From NCBI GenBank assembly GCA_026008535.1, contig BRKX01000001.1, positions 39,572,317 to 39,636,316 of the forward strand: DNA of 64,000 nucleotides, read 5' to 3'. The translations under genes were made by a program, and so were the position numbers. How positions within the stretch are numbered: position 1 is the first letter of the stretch; each line of letters begins with the position of its first letter. Shown here one piece after another: positions 37,501-46,513 of the stretch. Under the pieces are notes generated by a model. That model did not search any database and had not been told where the DNA came from. It saw only the letters and a list, made by a program, of their open reading frames with translations. Source of the stretch: Perilla frutescens (lineage: Eukaryota > Streptophyta > Magnoliopsida > Lamiales > Lamiaceae).

Positions 37501-37881
37501 GCTCAAAATAAATAAATTTTAAAAATTTCAACCAGAAAAAAAAAACAATCTAATCAAACAATCTCAACCCAGAAAAAAATGAAAAGAAAAGAAAATAATC
37601 ACCTGGGTCGGTTGTTTCGGATCCATTTCAACAAAAGCCGGAGACGGGTTCGCAAAAACCTTCACAAGACCCGATTTTTCGGGTCCGCGAATCGGATCAG
37701 AAGACAGACCGAGCGACGCGAAAGATGGGTTTTCGGATACCCTTTTGAAAGAAATGGAAGAGTGTGAAGATGAAGGAGACGATGAGATTGAAGAGAAGGC
37801 GAAGGCTGCTGCTGGAATTGCAACTGCGGCCGCTGCTACGGCTGTAGATTTTGTGGTTACCACTGACCTCAAAAATGCCAT
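34572..37881 (-). CDS. CCS1: Copper chaperone for superoxide dismutase (CCS), plastid/cytosol
   Basis: Six minus-strand exons join in frame to 331 aa: 37603-37881, 37424-37450 (27 bp), 36293-36365, 36058-36192, 35161-35378 and 34572-34835, all GT-AG. CCS delivers copper to Cu/Zn-SOD and promotes its disulphide. Domain I (from about residue 100) is an HMA-type copper domain with MKCEGC (Cys111, Cys114). Domain II (about 172-300) is SOD-like, with GVVRLAQVSMELARIEANF and GDLTKGAASTGKLFNP, but GKHGWSINEFGD lacks the paired copper histidines of real SOD, as usual for CCS. Domain III ends with the copper-transfer CTC motif (Cys311, Cys313) before IWEATNADFVSSKV. Residues 1-85 are rich in Ala, Ser and Val, a likely transit peptide. 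Met86 could start a cytosolic form. The 27-bp exon encodes NGAVLPELL. The gene converges on NUDT14, and intron 4 holds a GA microsatellite. Confidence 0.96.
35937..36030. repeat. Interrupted (GA)n repeat in a CCS intron
   Basis: Several AGAGAGAGA runs broken by CAG and by unique text, within the intron between the 36058-36192 and 35161-35378 exons, close to its donor site. Confidence 0.9.
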
Positions 37882-38356
37882 TTTTTCCTTTTATGACTGC
37901 TGCTGTTGTTAAAATTCTTTACTCTCCCGCAACTTCTAGAATCCGGATTTATTCGATATAACCATAATAAATTTGTTGGATTGTTTTTGTGAGGATTGGA
38001 ATGGCGCTATATCTCATAATATAACATTGTTGATAATGTTATATTTATGGGTGTATTGGATGTGGATTTCGTTGGATTTTATTAGAATTTTAAAATTCAG
38101 GTGTATTCAATCCAAAAAGTTCAACGAAATTCTGGTGTATTCAATCGAGACTTTTAAAAGTCCAATGAAATCCTGGTGTATTCAATCACGACTTTTAAAA
38201 GTCCATCAAAATTTTGAGGTATTCAACAATCCACGGACTTTAAAAAATCATTGATTTCGTTGGATTTCGAATGGATTTCACGTGAAAATTATGAAGGATG
38301 AAATCTGACCTCCAGACACGAGATTTCGATGGATTTGGAAAATTCGGGGAGCGTTG

Positions 38357-38516
38357 TGACCCAGCGGCCGGTGGGTACACGAAATTGGGACTCCCAGCGG
38401 TCGCTCGACCCAACGGCCGCTGGCTTCGCTGAGGATGGCACCTCAGCGGCCGCTGGGTTTAAGGCGGTGATATCCCAGCGGCCATTGGGTCGAGCGACCG
38501 CTGGGCCTGGCATAAT
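38357..38516. repeat. Palindromic CAGCGGCCGCTG repeats, P1 left subterminal
   Basis: Six or more variants of CCCAGCGGCCGCTGGG and half-sites (CAGCGGTCGC, CAACGGCCGC, GCGACCGCTGG) fall within 160 bp. Many are self-complementary. The same class of repeats lies at 41330-41515, the other end of P1. They are candidate transposase-binding sites by position only. Confidence 0.7.
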
Positions 38517-38861
38517 CCGCTAATAAATATTCGTTCACGGTCTTTTTTTCATCCATAATTTCTCTACGAACGGCAGCGGCGGCAACGATTATTATTCCCT
38601 AGCGGCGGCGCAAACGGCAGCGGCGGCAACGATTATTATTCCCTAGCGGCCGCGCCTACAATCTTCGTCAGGTACTCTCCATACTATTCGATTATGATTA
38701 TTATTTTTAACTCGTGTATTCATTATTGATTAAATCTGTCTTGAATTTATGGCATGTAAGAATAAAAAAAATTTACATTAAATTTTGAATTACTCTCTTT
38801 TGGTTTTGATATAATTTGACTGATTATTGAATCATAGAAAACTAGTATATATGGTGTTATC

Positions 38862-39170
38862 ATGGGGGACTCACAATAAGATTCGAAAAAGAGGAAAGCT
38901 TATGAACCTTGGACTAAGGAAGAGACTGACCTTCTGCTAGAACTTATGGTTGATGGTGCGCGTCGCGGATGGCGTGATAATAGTGACATATTTAGCAAAG
39001 TCACTGTGGAAGAAAGAATACTTACTGTGTTTAATGAAAGACTCGGGTATAATAGGACCTACAGTAATTATCAAAGCCGGCTCAAATGGTTTAAGAGTCG
39101 TTGGATCGGTTATTCGAAACAGTTGAAGTATAGTTCTGGTTTTGGATATGACCACAATACGAAAAAAAGA
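38862..39170 (+). pseudogene. PIF-associated SANT/Myb-like protein, 5' part (P1)
   Basis: From ATG at 38862 the frame has an early TAA after five codons, then continues with KRKAYEPWTKEETDLLLELM and a run through FNERLGYNRTYSNYQSRLKWF. This is the trihelix/SANT-like DNA-binding domain of the accessory protein of PIF/Harbinger elements and its domesticated relatives. It is interrupted at the inversion breakpoint after GFGYDHNTKK. The continuation is on the opposite strand at 42038-42988. Early stop and breakage make it non-functional. Confidence 0.75.
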
Positions 39171-39226
39171 TAGATAATAATAATAAATTAATGTTATTTT
39201 GTGGATATGACCACAATATGATCGGT
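39171..39226. other. Inversion junction 1 (filler between P1 and P2 sequence)
   Basis: About 55 bp of AT-rich filler joins the P1 SANT text to reversed P2 transposase text. It contains a short extra copy of TGGATATGACCACAATA from the SANT segment, as left by repair of a broken end. Confidence 0.6.
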
Positions 39227-39379
39227 TATACCTCCATTTCTTGTGCGATAACGTTATTTTTCTTCTTTAGGAGGCGTAACTTGAATGAAAGTACCATCTA
39301 ACGCACCTAAACAACCCTATAAATAAAAATTAATTGCTAAATAAGATAGATAATAATAAAAAATAATAAATAATTGCTA

Positions 39380-39424
<45 letters not shown>

Positions 39425-39952
39425 TACCTTAAATGGTTTCCATCTATCTTCTTGGCAATCATCAAGTATAGGTTCAGGTTTCTTAAACAATATGTTGTGT
39501 AGCTGCAAAACTGCTCGAAAGCAAACATTGAACTGACGACTCATAGTTTCTCTACTACGATGAAAGAGTAGGCTAATAGTTCTACTTTTCTTATGGTGAG
39601 CCAAAACATAGAGAAATATGGTCATGATTTCTTCAAGAGATGAATTTCTAGTTGCTTTCAAACCCCCAACATCTCTTGTCATTTCATATAATATTGCAAA
39701 TGTTTTTCTATCCATTCGAAGTTCACTAATACAAATTGCACCGCTCTTCTTAGTAAGGGTACTGAATACCCATTTCATACGATCAATCCATTTTTCTTCC
39801 TTATTTTTTATTTGACGACTCCTACTTCATTTGTTTGCTAGAATTGCAATTTGATAAAGTATAAGAACCAAGCAAACCATGAGCATTCCATTCATAGTCC
39901 ACATGGTGCACAGTAACTTACGTCTTCTATAGTTAAAAGGAGATCGTGCCAT
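39227..39952 (-). pseudogene. PIF/Harbinger transposase, N-terminal exons (P2, inverted segment)
   Basis: The minus-strand ATG at 39950-39952 opens a frame with MARSPFNYRRRKL, an in-frame TGA at 39827-39829, and then MKWVFSTLTKK and SLLFHRSRETMSRQFNVCF, the usual N-terminal region of plant PIF transposases. Exon 1 ends at a GT donor near 39427. A short intron holds an (AAT)n run (about 39380-39424). Exon 2 (39317 to 39227) starts GCLGALDGTFIQVTPP, with the first catalytic Asp of the DDE triad, and contains a TAA where a lysine is expected. The rest of the gene is on the plus strand from 43073. Confidence 0.8.
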
Positions 39953-40883
39953 GTTTATTATCTACATCACATAACCAAATTATCAAACACCAAAACAATC
40001 ATTATCTACAACATATAACCAAATCAACAAAAGCCAAACACCACAAAATCAAATTAGCATATGAATAGCAATCATTAAGAGATTAACAACTATTAACATC
40101 ATACTTGCACAAATATCACAAATTTTCCAAAAATCCATGTACCCATCTCTCTCTCTATATATATATGTGCGTGCGCGCTATGAATAGTAGAAATGTGGAA
40201 GGAGATGAAGCAGAGAGATGAGGAAGAATGTGCAAACCTGCCAACAATCCAATTTCTTCGATTCTTTGCAGTTAAGACCACTTCAACTTTCTCCCAAATT
40301 TGCTTTAAAGCTTTTGATGGAGGTTCATCTACTTGAGTCACAAAAGTGGATTTCAAAAATTAGGATTTTTTTAGGTTTTTGGAAAAAAAGAAGCAACAAT
40401 TTCAAAAGCCCAATCATTCATGAGATACACTCTTGATTTTTAGAAGAAAAATGGCAAAGATGAAAATTTCTTGATTTTTTTTTTCGTAGAACACATGCCC
40501 AATCATTCATGAGATTGTAATTTCAAGAAAAAAATTGGAAAGAAGATACCTTACCTTAGTAGGGCGATGGTATCTTGAGAATTAGCACTTCAGATGGTAA
40601 AAAATTTGTCGAAGAAAATCGAGGTAACGATGAAGAAAAAATAACGATGAAGAAAAAAATAACGAAGAGAGAAGAGGAAGAGAGTACTCTTTTTGATTGA
40701 AGAGTAAAATTATTGAGGGGTAATGAATAATGAGGTGGGGGTAGTTAATCAAAGTGGGGGAATGATTGACTTACTTTTATTCCCATTCCCCTGTACCAAG
40801 CATCAGCATCAGCATCAGGAATGGGAATGAGTTCCCTCTTATTCCAATTACCCATCCCCAATACTCCGTACCAAGCACCCCCT
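39227..40883 (-). mobile_element. PIF/Harbinger element P2, left end (inverted segment)
   Basis: Read on the minus strand, the element begins GGGGGTGCTTGGTACGG at about 40883, has an AT-rich leader, and then the transposase 5' exons. This end matches the right end GAACCAAGCACCCCC at 45413. The interior between the leader and transposase shows no other gene. Confidence 0.7.
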
Positions 40884-41068
40884 AATACATTTAAGAAAAC
40901 TATATATTATTAATACATATATTTTAATACACCAAAACAACATGATATCGATATTTTATACATCCCCAATACTCCGTACCAAGCACCCCCTAATACATTT
41001 AAGAAAACTATATATTATTAATACATATATTTTAATACATTAAAACAACATGATATTGATATTTTATA
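40853..41068. repeat. 108-bp tandem duplication spanning the P2 terminus
   Basis: CATCCCCAATACTCCGTACC starts at 40853 and again at 40961. The two 108-bp copies differ at a few positions. Each contains the terminal CCAAGCACCCCCTAA, so the element end is present twice in the same orientation. Confidence 0.85.
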
Positions 41069-41329
41069 TAGTATAATATATTTCATATCAAGCATATTCA
41101 ACCTTATACCATACTGTCTAGCAAACGAGCTTTAAGAATGTTGATACATATTAAGGGGGGTGTATTGGATGTGGATTTCGTTGGATTTTGATGGATTTTT
41201 AAATGTCTATGGATTTTATAAATCCATAGACTCCACATGGAGTCTCCCAACTCCACGCAGAGTCTGGTGGATTTCGTGTATGGATTTCGGACCGATTTTG
41301 AACGATTTTAATGGATTTCGAATCCATCT

Positions 41330-41515
41330 AGCCAGCGCTCGTTGGAATACAACGATCGTGGTGTTTGGAAAAAAATTGAACCCAGCGATCGCTGGAAGCC
41401 AGCGGCCACTGGGTGGCGAGCCGAAAGAACCCAGCGATCGCTGGCCTCAACGACCGCTGGGGCACGAGTCGAACAAAGCCAACGACCGCTGGCACCCAGC
41501 GGCTGTTGGGAATAA
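41330..41515. repeat. Palindromic CCAGCGATCGCTGG repeats, P1 right subterminal
   Basis: Several CCAGCGATCGCTGG palindromes and CAGCGGCCACTGG, CAACGACCGCTGG variants fall within about 185 bp. They mirror the repeats at 38357-38516. The long plus-strand ORF across this block is a by-product of the repeats. Confidence 0.7.
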
Positions 41516-42037
41516 AGAGTTTAAATGGGCAGAAAGCCCCAAATCGGGCAGAACAGGCCCTAAAAATAATTTCACAGTAGAAAACGCGAAAATTAAAATT
41601 CTTCCTCAAATCCATCCGCCGCTGCACTCCAGCCACCGCTCCACCGAGCGTTCGAAGCCCACGACTTACCACATTCAATCATGCCTCGCACGAAGAATCC
41701 CAACATCGGGGCACACTGTCTTGGCTGTCAATAGCAAGAGCTTAACATTTTCATAGAATTATGTCTCCTCTTCCTCATCAATTTCTTCTTCCATCTCTTC
41801 ATTTTCTATTTCTTGTTCCAATATTTCATGATGTTCCATGCTGCATTTAAAAAAATAAAATTTCTTGATTACAGCGATTGTGTTAAATAAAAAATATATC
41901 CAAATGCATACAACTTAATATATCAACAAATAAAAAAATTTACCCAAAAAAACATAATGTTAATTTCGAATAAACCAAACATGTTAAATAATCAAAAAAC
42001 ATAATTCATAACATCAAATAAATAATCAACATAAATT

Positions 42038-42988
42038 CTAACAAGACATCCAAAAAAATACTAATAAATCAACATCAAAGTATGTCAAATATGAAGCAAA
42101 ATATTCATATTTCTTAATCTTGTAAGCTATCCACTGAGCTCGTTCCTCAACACTCATCTTCAAAAAATCATCTTTTTGGGACTTTGTGACAAGCAAGTCA
42201 AATGCCTTAATCCGAGTGTCTGCATCCAAATTTGGGATCTTTTTGATTGTATCCCATGTAGTGTACGATCTTTCTTTTTCTCTTTTCTCCAATTCGCTAT
42301 CTCTTTTCAGTAAGAGACCGTGAACTTCACCAAACAGTGTTTTCACCTCTTCCATGATCTTTTCACTAGAGCCAAAAGTTGCTTCATACTGAGTTCTACT
42401 TCTTTTGGCTTGCTTCGGTCTTTGAGTGGAGCTCTTAGTCACTTCAGGTTGCCCAGAAGGTGGTGTGAAACTAGACGGCGGTTGGTCATCTTGTGATAGT
42501 GCGACAAACGCATCATTCTCAGGATCAAACGTTAAATCTTCTATGCGCGCATTTCTATTTTCATCTTCTCCTAATGTATTTGCATCAGTAGCAATTCCCA
42601 ACCCAATTGAATTTCTTCCGACGGAAACACCATTACCCACCGCAATCCTCAAATCCTCATAATCAGTGGTATCTCCATATCGCAAGTGTGTGTCTTTCGG
42701 GTGAGACTATAAAAAAATAAAATCAAAATAATTAATTCACTTTATTAATTAAATAAAAATATTGAATAATAATTTTTTTTCCAATATGATACATACCGAT
42801 AAGTACGCATCCCACATTTCATCTGTAGCCGTGAATTTTTTTGCGTATTGTGGTCATATCCAAAACCAGAACTATACTTCAACAGGTTCGAATAACCGAT
42901 CCAACGACTCTTAAACCATTTGAGCCGGCTTTGATAATTACTGTAGGTCCTATTACACCCGAGTCTTTCATTAAACACAGTAAGTATT
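42038..42988 (-). pseudogene. PIF-associated SANT/Myb-like protein, 3' part (P1)
   Basis: A second copy of the SANT segment (FNERLGCNRTYSNYQSRLKWF) occupies 42988 to about 42836, followed by WDAYLS and a GT donor near 42800. The last exon (about 42707 to 42038) starts SHPKDTHLRYGDTTDYEDLR and includes a low-complexity Pro/Ser/Thr stretch, KQAKRSRTQYE and a charged helix (LLLKRDSELEKREKER). An extra A in the run before the TTCACGG codons shifts the frame. It is the C-terminal continuation of the ORF at 38862. Confidence 0.75.
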
Positions 42989-42990
42989 TT

Positions 42991-43693
42991 AGGTGCGTTA
43001 GATGGTACTTTCATTCAAGTTACGCCTCCTAAAGAAGAAAAATAACGTTATCGCACAAGAAATGGAGGTATAACAACAAATGTGTTAGGAGTATGTTGTC
43101 CACATATGCAATTTATATACATTCTGCCTGGTTGGGAAGGTTTCGCCCATGATGGCCGTGTTCTTCGTGATGCTATCAATCGGCTTAATGGGCTTAAAGT
43201 ACCACAAGGTTGTTACTATTTGGTAGATGCTGGATACTGCAATTCCGAAGGTTTTCTTGCACCTTATCGTGGGCATAGATATCACCTTAATGAGTTTGAT
43301 GGCCATCGACCTGAGAAGGCAGAGGAATATTTTAATATGATACATTCTAGAGCAAGAAATGTCATAGAAAGATGTTTTGGCTTGTTGAAAGGGCATTGGA
43401 AGATTCTAGCTTCCCCTTCATTTTTTCCAATACAAACTCAAGTGCATATTATCATTGATTGTTGTTTGCTACATAATTTGATCCGAAAATTTATGAGTCG
43501 TGACCCTCAAGAAAGTGAAAATGAAGATGAAGCAAGTGACAATGAGGAAAATGATGATGATGATGATGATGATGATGGTGGAGTTGAGTATATAAGAGCA
43601 ATCGCCTCAACTGACCAATGGACTACTTTTAGAAATAATATGGCAACTGATAAGTTTAATAATTGGAGAAATGAGATCTTTGATATGGAATAA
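42991..43693 (+). pseudogene. PIF/Harbinger DDE transposase, C-terminal part (P2)
   Basis: The frame starts with a duplicate of the first-Asp segment (GALDGTFIQVTPP, 42991-43072), crosses the same in-frame TAA as its partner at 39227-39317, and then runs open to TAA at 43693. It carries PGWEGFAHDGRVL, YYLVDAGYCN (second Asp), RARNVIERCFGLLKGHW (catalytic Glu) and LLHNLIRKFM, followed by a (GAT)n-encoded poly-Asp tail. This is the DDE_Tnp_4 catalytic core. The gene is separated by the inversion from its N-terminal exons at 39227-39952. Confidence 0.88.
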
Positions 43694-45413
43694 TTGTTGT
43701 TGTTGTTGTTGTTTTAGCATCATGTTTGTTTTGAGTGTCTTACCATTTTTCTTTTTAATGTAATTCATTTATGTTTTATGTACTAAACTTTGTTTAATAA
43801 ATTTTTAATTATAAAATGTCCATTTTATTGTATTATTGTGATTTTATATGAATTGTGTAGTAGGATGGAGAAAGATATAGGTGGCAGCAATAAGCCCGAC
43901 AAACATGATGTTCCATATAGAAGGGGGAAGAATAAGCATTTTTGGACAGAGGATGAAAGTTGGGCATTAATAAAATGTTTGCAAGAGATGGCAGTTGATC
44001 CTCTTTGGAAACAGATAGAGGATTCAAGAACAATTACATGAATGAGATATGAAGAATTATGATGCAAAAGTTTCCCACTTTCACAAAAGAAGTGAAACAT
44101 ATTGATTCTAGGATCAAGTTCTTGAAAGACAAATTCCATGCTATTCGTGAAATGTGCAAGCAGAGTGGTTGTACATGGAATGATGTTGTACATGGAATGA
44201 TGTAGATAATGAGATACAATGTGAGTGTACATGGTTTGATGAATGGAGTAAGGTACGCCAATTAATTAATGATTTTCTACATTAAACTGTGGATCTTATT
44301 TGCTATGCTTTTTTTTTTCTTATTTGATCTTATTTCTAATAGATTCACAAAGATAGAGCAACAGGGCTTGTTGCAGAAGATTCTATAACGGCCGCAGAAA
44401 ACACAATCAATGTTGATGTTGATTTATCCGTTACAGATGATAGTGCATCAAACGACAATGAATTTGAAGTTGATTCAATGTCTCAACAACAACAATCTGG
44501 TTCTTCAAGTTCCAAGAAGAAAAGGAAGCAATCATCTAGAAAAGTTCAAACTTTTTTGAAGAAAGCTAAGGCTAAACATGTGCCAAATGTTGAATCTGAA
44601 TTCAAAGCTCTCAGTGATCAAGTTGTGGGATTTATGAACAGTGTCAGTTCTCACTTTGAATCAACGTTGGCTTTTGTGCAGGGTAAATCTTCAAAGATGC
44701 CCGAAGTTCTTGAGGATTTGGGTAAGCATGGGTTCACGGGTAAAGATAAATTCAAGGCTGCTCAAGCTATTTGTGAAAATGCAGTGAATGTTAAGTTGTT
44801 GTTCAGTTTGGATCCTTCTGAAGTACAAGATTATGTCCTTAGCTTCTTGTAAATATATGCTCAAATTACTTACACTTTTGCTATAATTCTATCTGATCTA
44901 TATGGCCTTAAATATATGTAAACTATCTGCACATTTTGTTGTAATTTTTTGTGCTAGTAGCAGGTTTATATTTTAATTTGATATGGTATATATTTTGTAA
45001 TTGAAGTTGAACTTATGATTTTTCTTATACTAATGAAAGTTCAACTATGAATCTGTTGGAGAAGTGCTTGTGTTATGTTAATAATGTATTTTTTTTATAC
45101 TTGTATTGTTCAGGTTTAGGTTCGATTTTATAGTTTTAATTTTTTTTTTGTTAAATGGTATAAATTGTAATGACAGTTTCCAAAACAAAAGCAATTATAT
45201 ATTGGAATACATATTGTGGAGAGATAAATGAAAAAAATGAATTTGATTATCATTGTTGAAATTATACTTGAACCAAGCATCATCTATGATAATAATATCC
45301 ATTCCGGAATTTGAACCAAGCAACTACAATACAATCAACATTCACATAGTGATTGACCCTTCAATAATTCCCATTGTGATTTCGATTCCCGAATTTGAAC
45401 CAAGCACCCCCTA
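43073..45413 (+). mobile_element. PIF/Harbinger element P2, right part
   Basis: It holds the transposase 3' region and, downstream in the same direction, a second SANT-type ORF. It ends at GAACCAAGCACCCCC followed by TAA at 45413. Together with 39227-40883 it makes one element of about 4 kb that had both genes of an autonomous PIF/Harbinger element. Confidence 0.72.
43865..44852 (+). pseudogene. SANT/Myb-like accessory protein of P2
   Basis: The ATG at 43865 starts MEKDIGGSNKPDKHD and the SANT-like HFWTEDESWALIKCLQEM. A 1-nt frame change occurs near 44025, an in-frame TGA soon after, and a 17-bp duplication of TGTACATGGAATGATGT near 44170-44205 shifts the frame again. After a probable intron ending TTTCTAATAG at 44340, the last exon (44341-44852) encodes a Ser/Lys-rich linker (SKKKRKQSSRKVQTFLKKAK) and a conserved-looking tail ending YVLSFL. 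It lies 170 bp after the transposase in the same direction, as in other PIF elements. Confidence 0.75.
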
Positions 45414-45545
45414 AATTCTGTATAAAATTTCAATTCCTAAAATATCCTTTAATTAGTTACCGTACATTGTGTAAATATCTATAATAAGATTTTTAATTAA
45501 TATCTGCAAGGTTATTTTATTCTTTAATTTTTAATAATCCAAGTT
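45414..45545. other. Short spacer between P2 and the MULE
   Basis: AT-rich, with nothing recognised. Confidence 0.5.
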
Positions 45546-46073
45546 GTAAAATTATTTTCTAACCAAACATAAGCTAAATGTCTAATTTACCCTTAATGAC
45601 TTTTTTTCAAAGTCAACAATTGCGGCTCATTTCAATGATTTGTTTGCGGTTGGAAAAAAAGAAAAGGTGGCCATGTACATGGTCAATGTGTTGGCCGTGA
45701 ACATGGTTTTTCCCATGAACATGTTTTTGGCCGTGTACACAGCCTTTTTTTTGCCAAATATTTTCCTTTTTTTTTGTTTTCTGCCAAATTAAGACACCGA
45801 TTTTATTTTATTTTTTCATTTATTCATTTCAAGGGTCACAGTTGTGGGTAGTTGAATTTTAACTGACATGCTCACAATCGTGTAGTTGGATTTGAAATGA
45901 GATGCAGTAAATGTCACACACCAAACCAAACAAGTATAATAGATGTTGACAGAGCAAAAATTTACATTTCAAATCTATTATACTCTTTGGTCAAAAAGTT
46001 TGGGAGGAATTTTGGTTGAAAAGTTGGGGACGAGAAAATCCAAAAGGCAAAAACATTACAAGGTATGTTTCAA

Positions 46074-46228
46074 TTTTTTTTTATAGTTTAATTTGTTTAA
46101 ATTTTATTATCTATGGAAAAAAAATTGTAAAGAATCATAATCATCCTTTTTATTTTTTTTATGGTTTAATTTGTTTAAATTTTATTATCTATAGAAAAAA
46201 ATTTGTAAAGAATCGTAATCATCCTTTC
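46074..46228. repeat. Tandem duplication of about 75 bp
   Basis: The text TAGTTTAATTTGTTTAAATT through GTAAAGAATCATAATCATCC occurs twice in a row with a few changes. The ORF across it is repeat-driven. Confidence 0.8.
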
Positions 46229-46513
46229 ACATGTGATAATCAGAAACATTATATATTTCGTATTGGAAAAATTTGTATCTCTTAAATGATTAGGCTATGC
46301 ATACATTTTTTTATTTTATTGTAAGATGTTCCATACCTGTTGGCAATAGAAAAAATAAAAATAGAGAGATTAAAAGAAAAAAATTCACACGAATTGAATT
46401 AAAAAAAATTAGTACACAGTTGACAACCGTGTGGTACACGTTGGTTGACCATGTAGTACATGGTCAACTGTGATTTTTTTTTTTAAATGAATGAGTCATT
46501 TCTTAATCTGTAG

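Larger units (their letters stand above)
38047..39170 (+). mobile_element. PIF-like element P1, left part (up to an inversion breakpoint)
   Basis: It starts GGGTGTATTGGATGTGG. The same end, with six G residues, lies at 41154-41156 onward in the same orientation, where an intact element would have it inverted. Inside are GC-rich CCAGCGGCCGCTGG repeats (38357-38516), a CGGCAGCGGCGGCAACG-repeated leader (about 38570-38660) and the first half of a SANT-type ORF. The element is cut at about 39170. The other half lies inverted at 41154-42990. Confidence 0.7.
41154..42990 (-). mobile_element. PIF-like element P1, right part (inverted)
   Basis: The outer end GGGGGGTGTATTGGATGTGG is at 41154 and is followed inward by the palindromic GC repeats (41330-41515) and the 3' exons of the SANT-type gene on the minus strand. 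Its orientation relative to the left part (38047-39170) is explained by the inversion. Reversing 39171-42990 gives one element with inverted ends and one continuous gene. Confidence 0.7.

Noticed and set aside
41160..41756. 198-codon plus-strand ORF
   Set aside because: It runs through the palindromic CAGCGATCGCTG repeats of PIF element P1 and has no recognisable domain; openness is due to the repeats.
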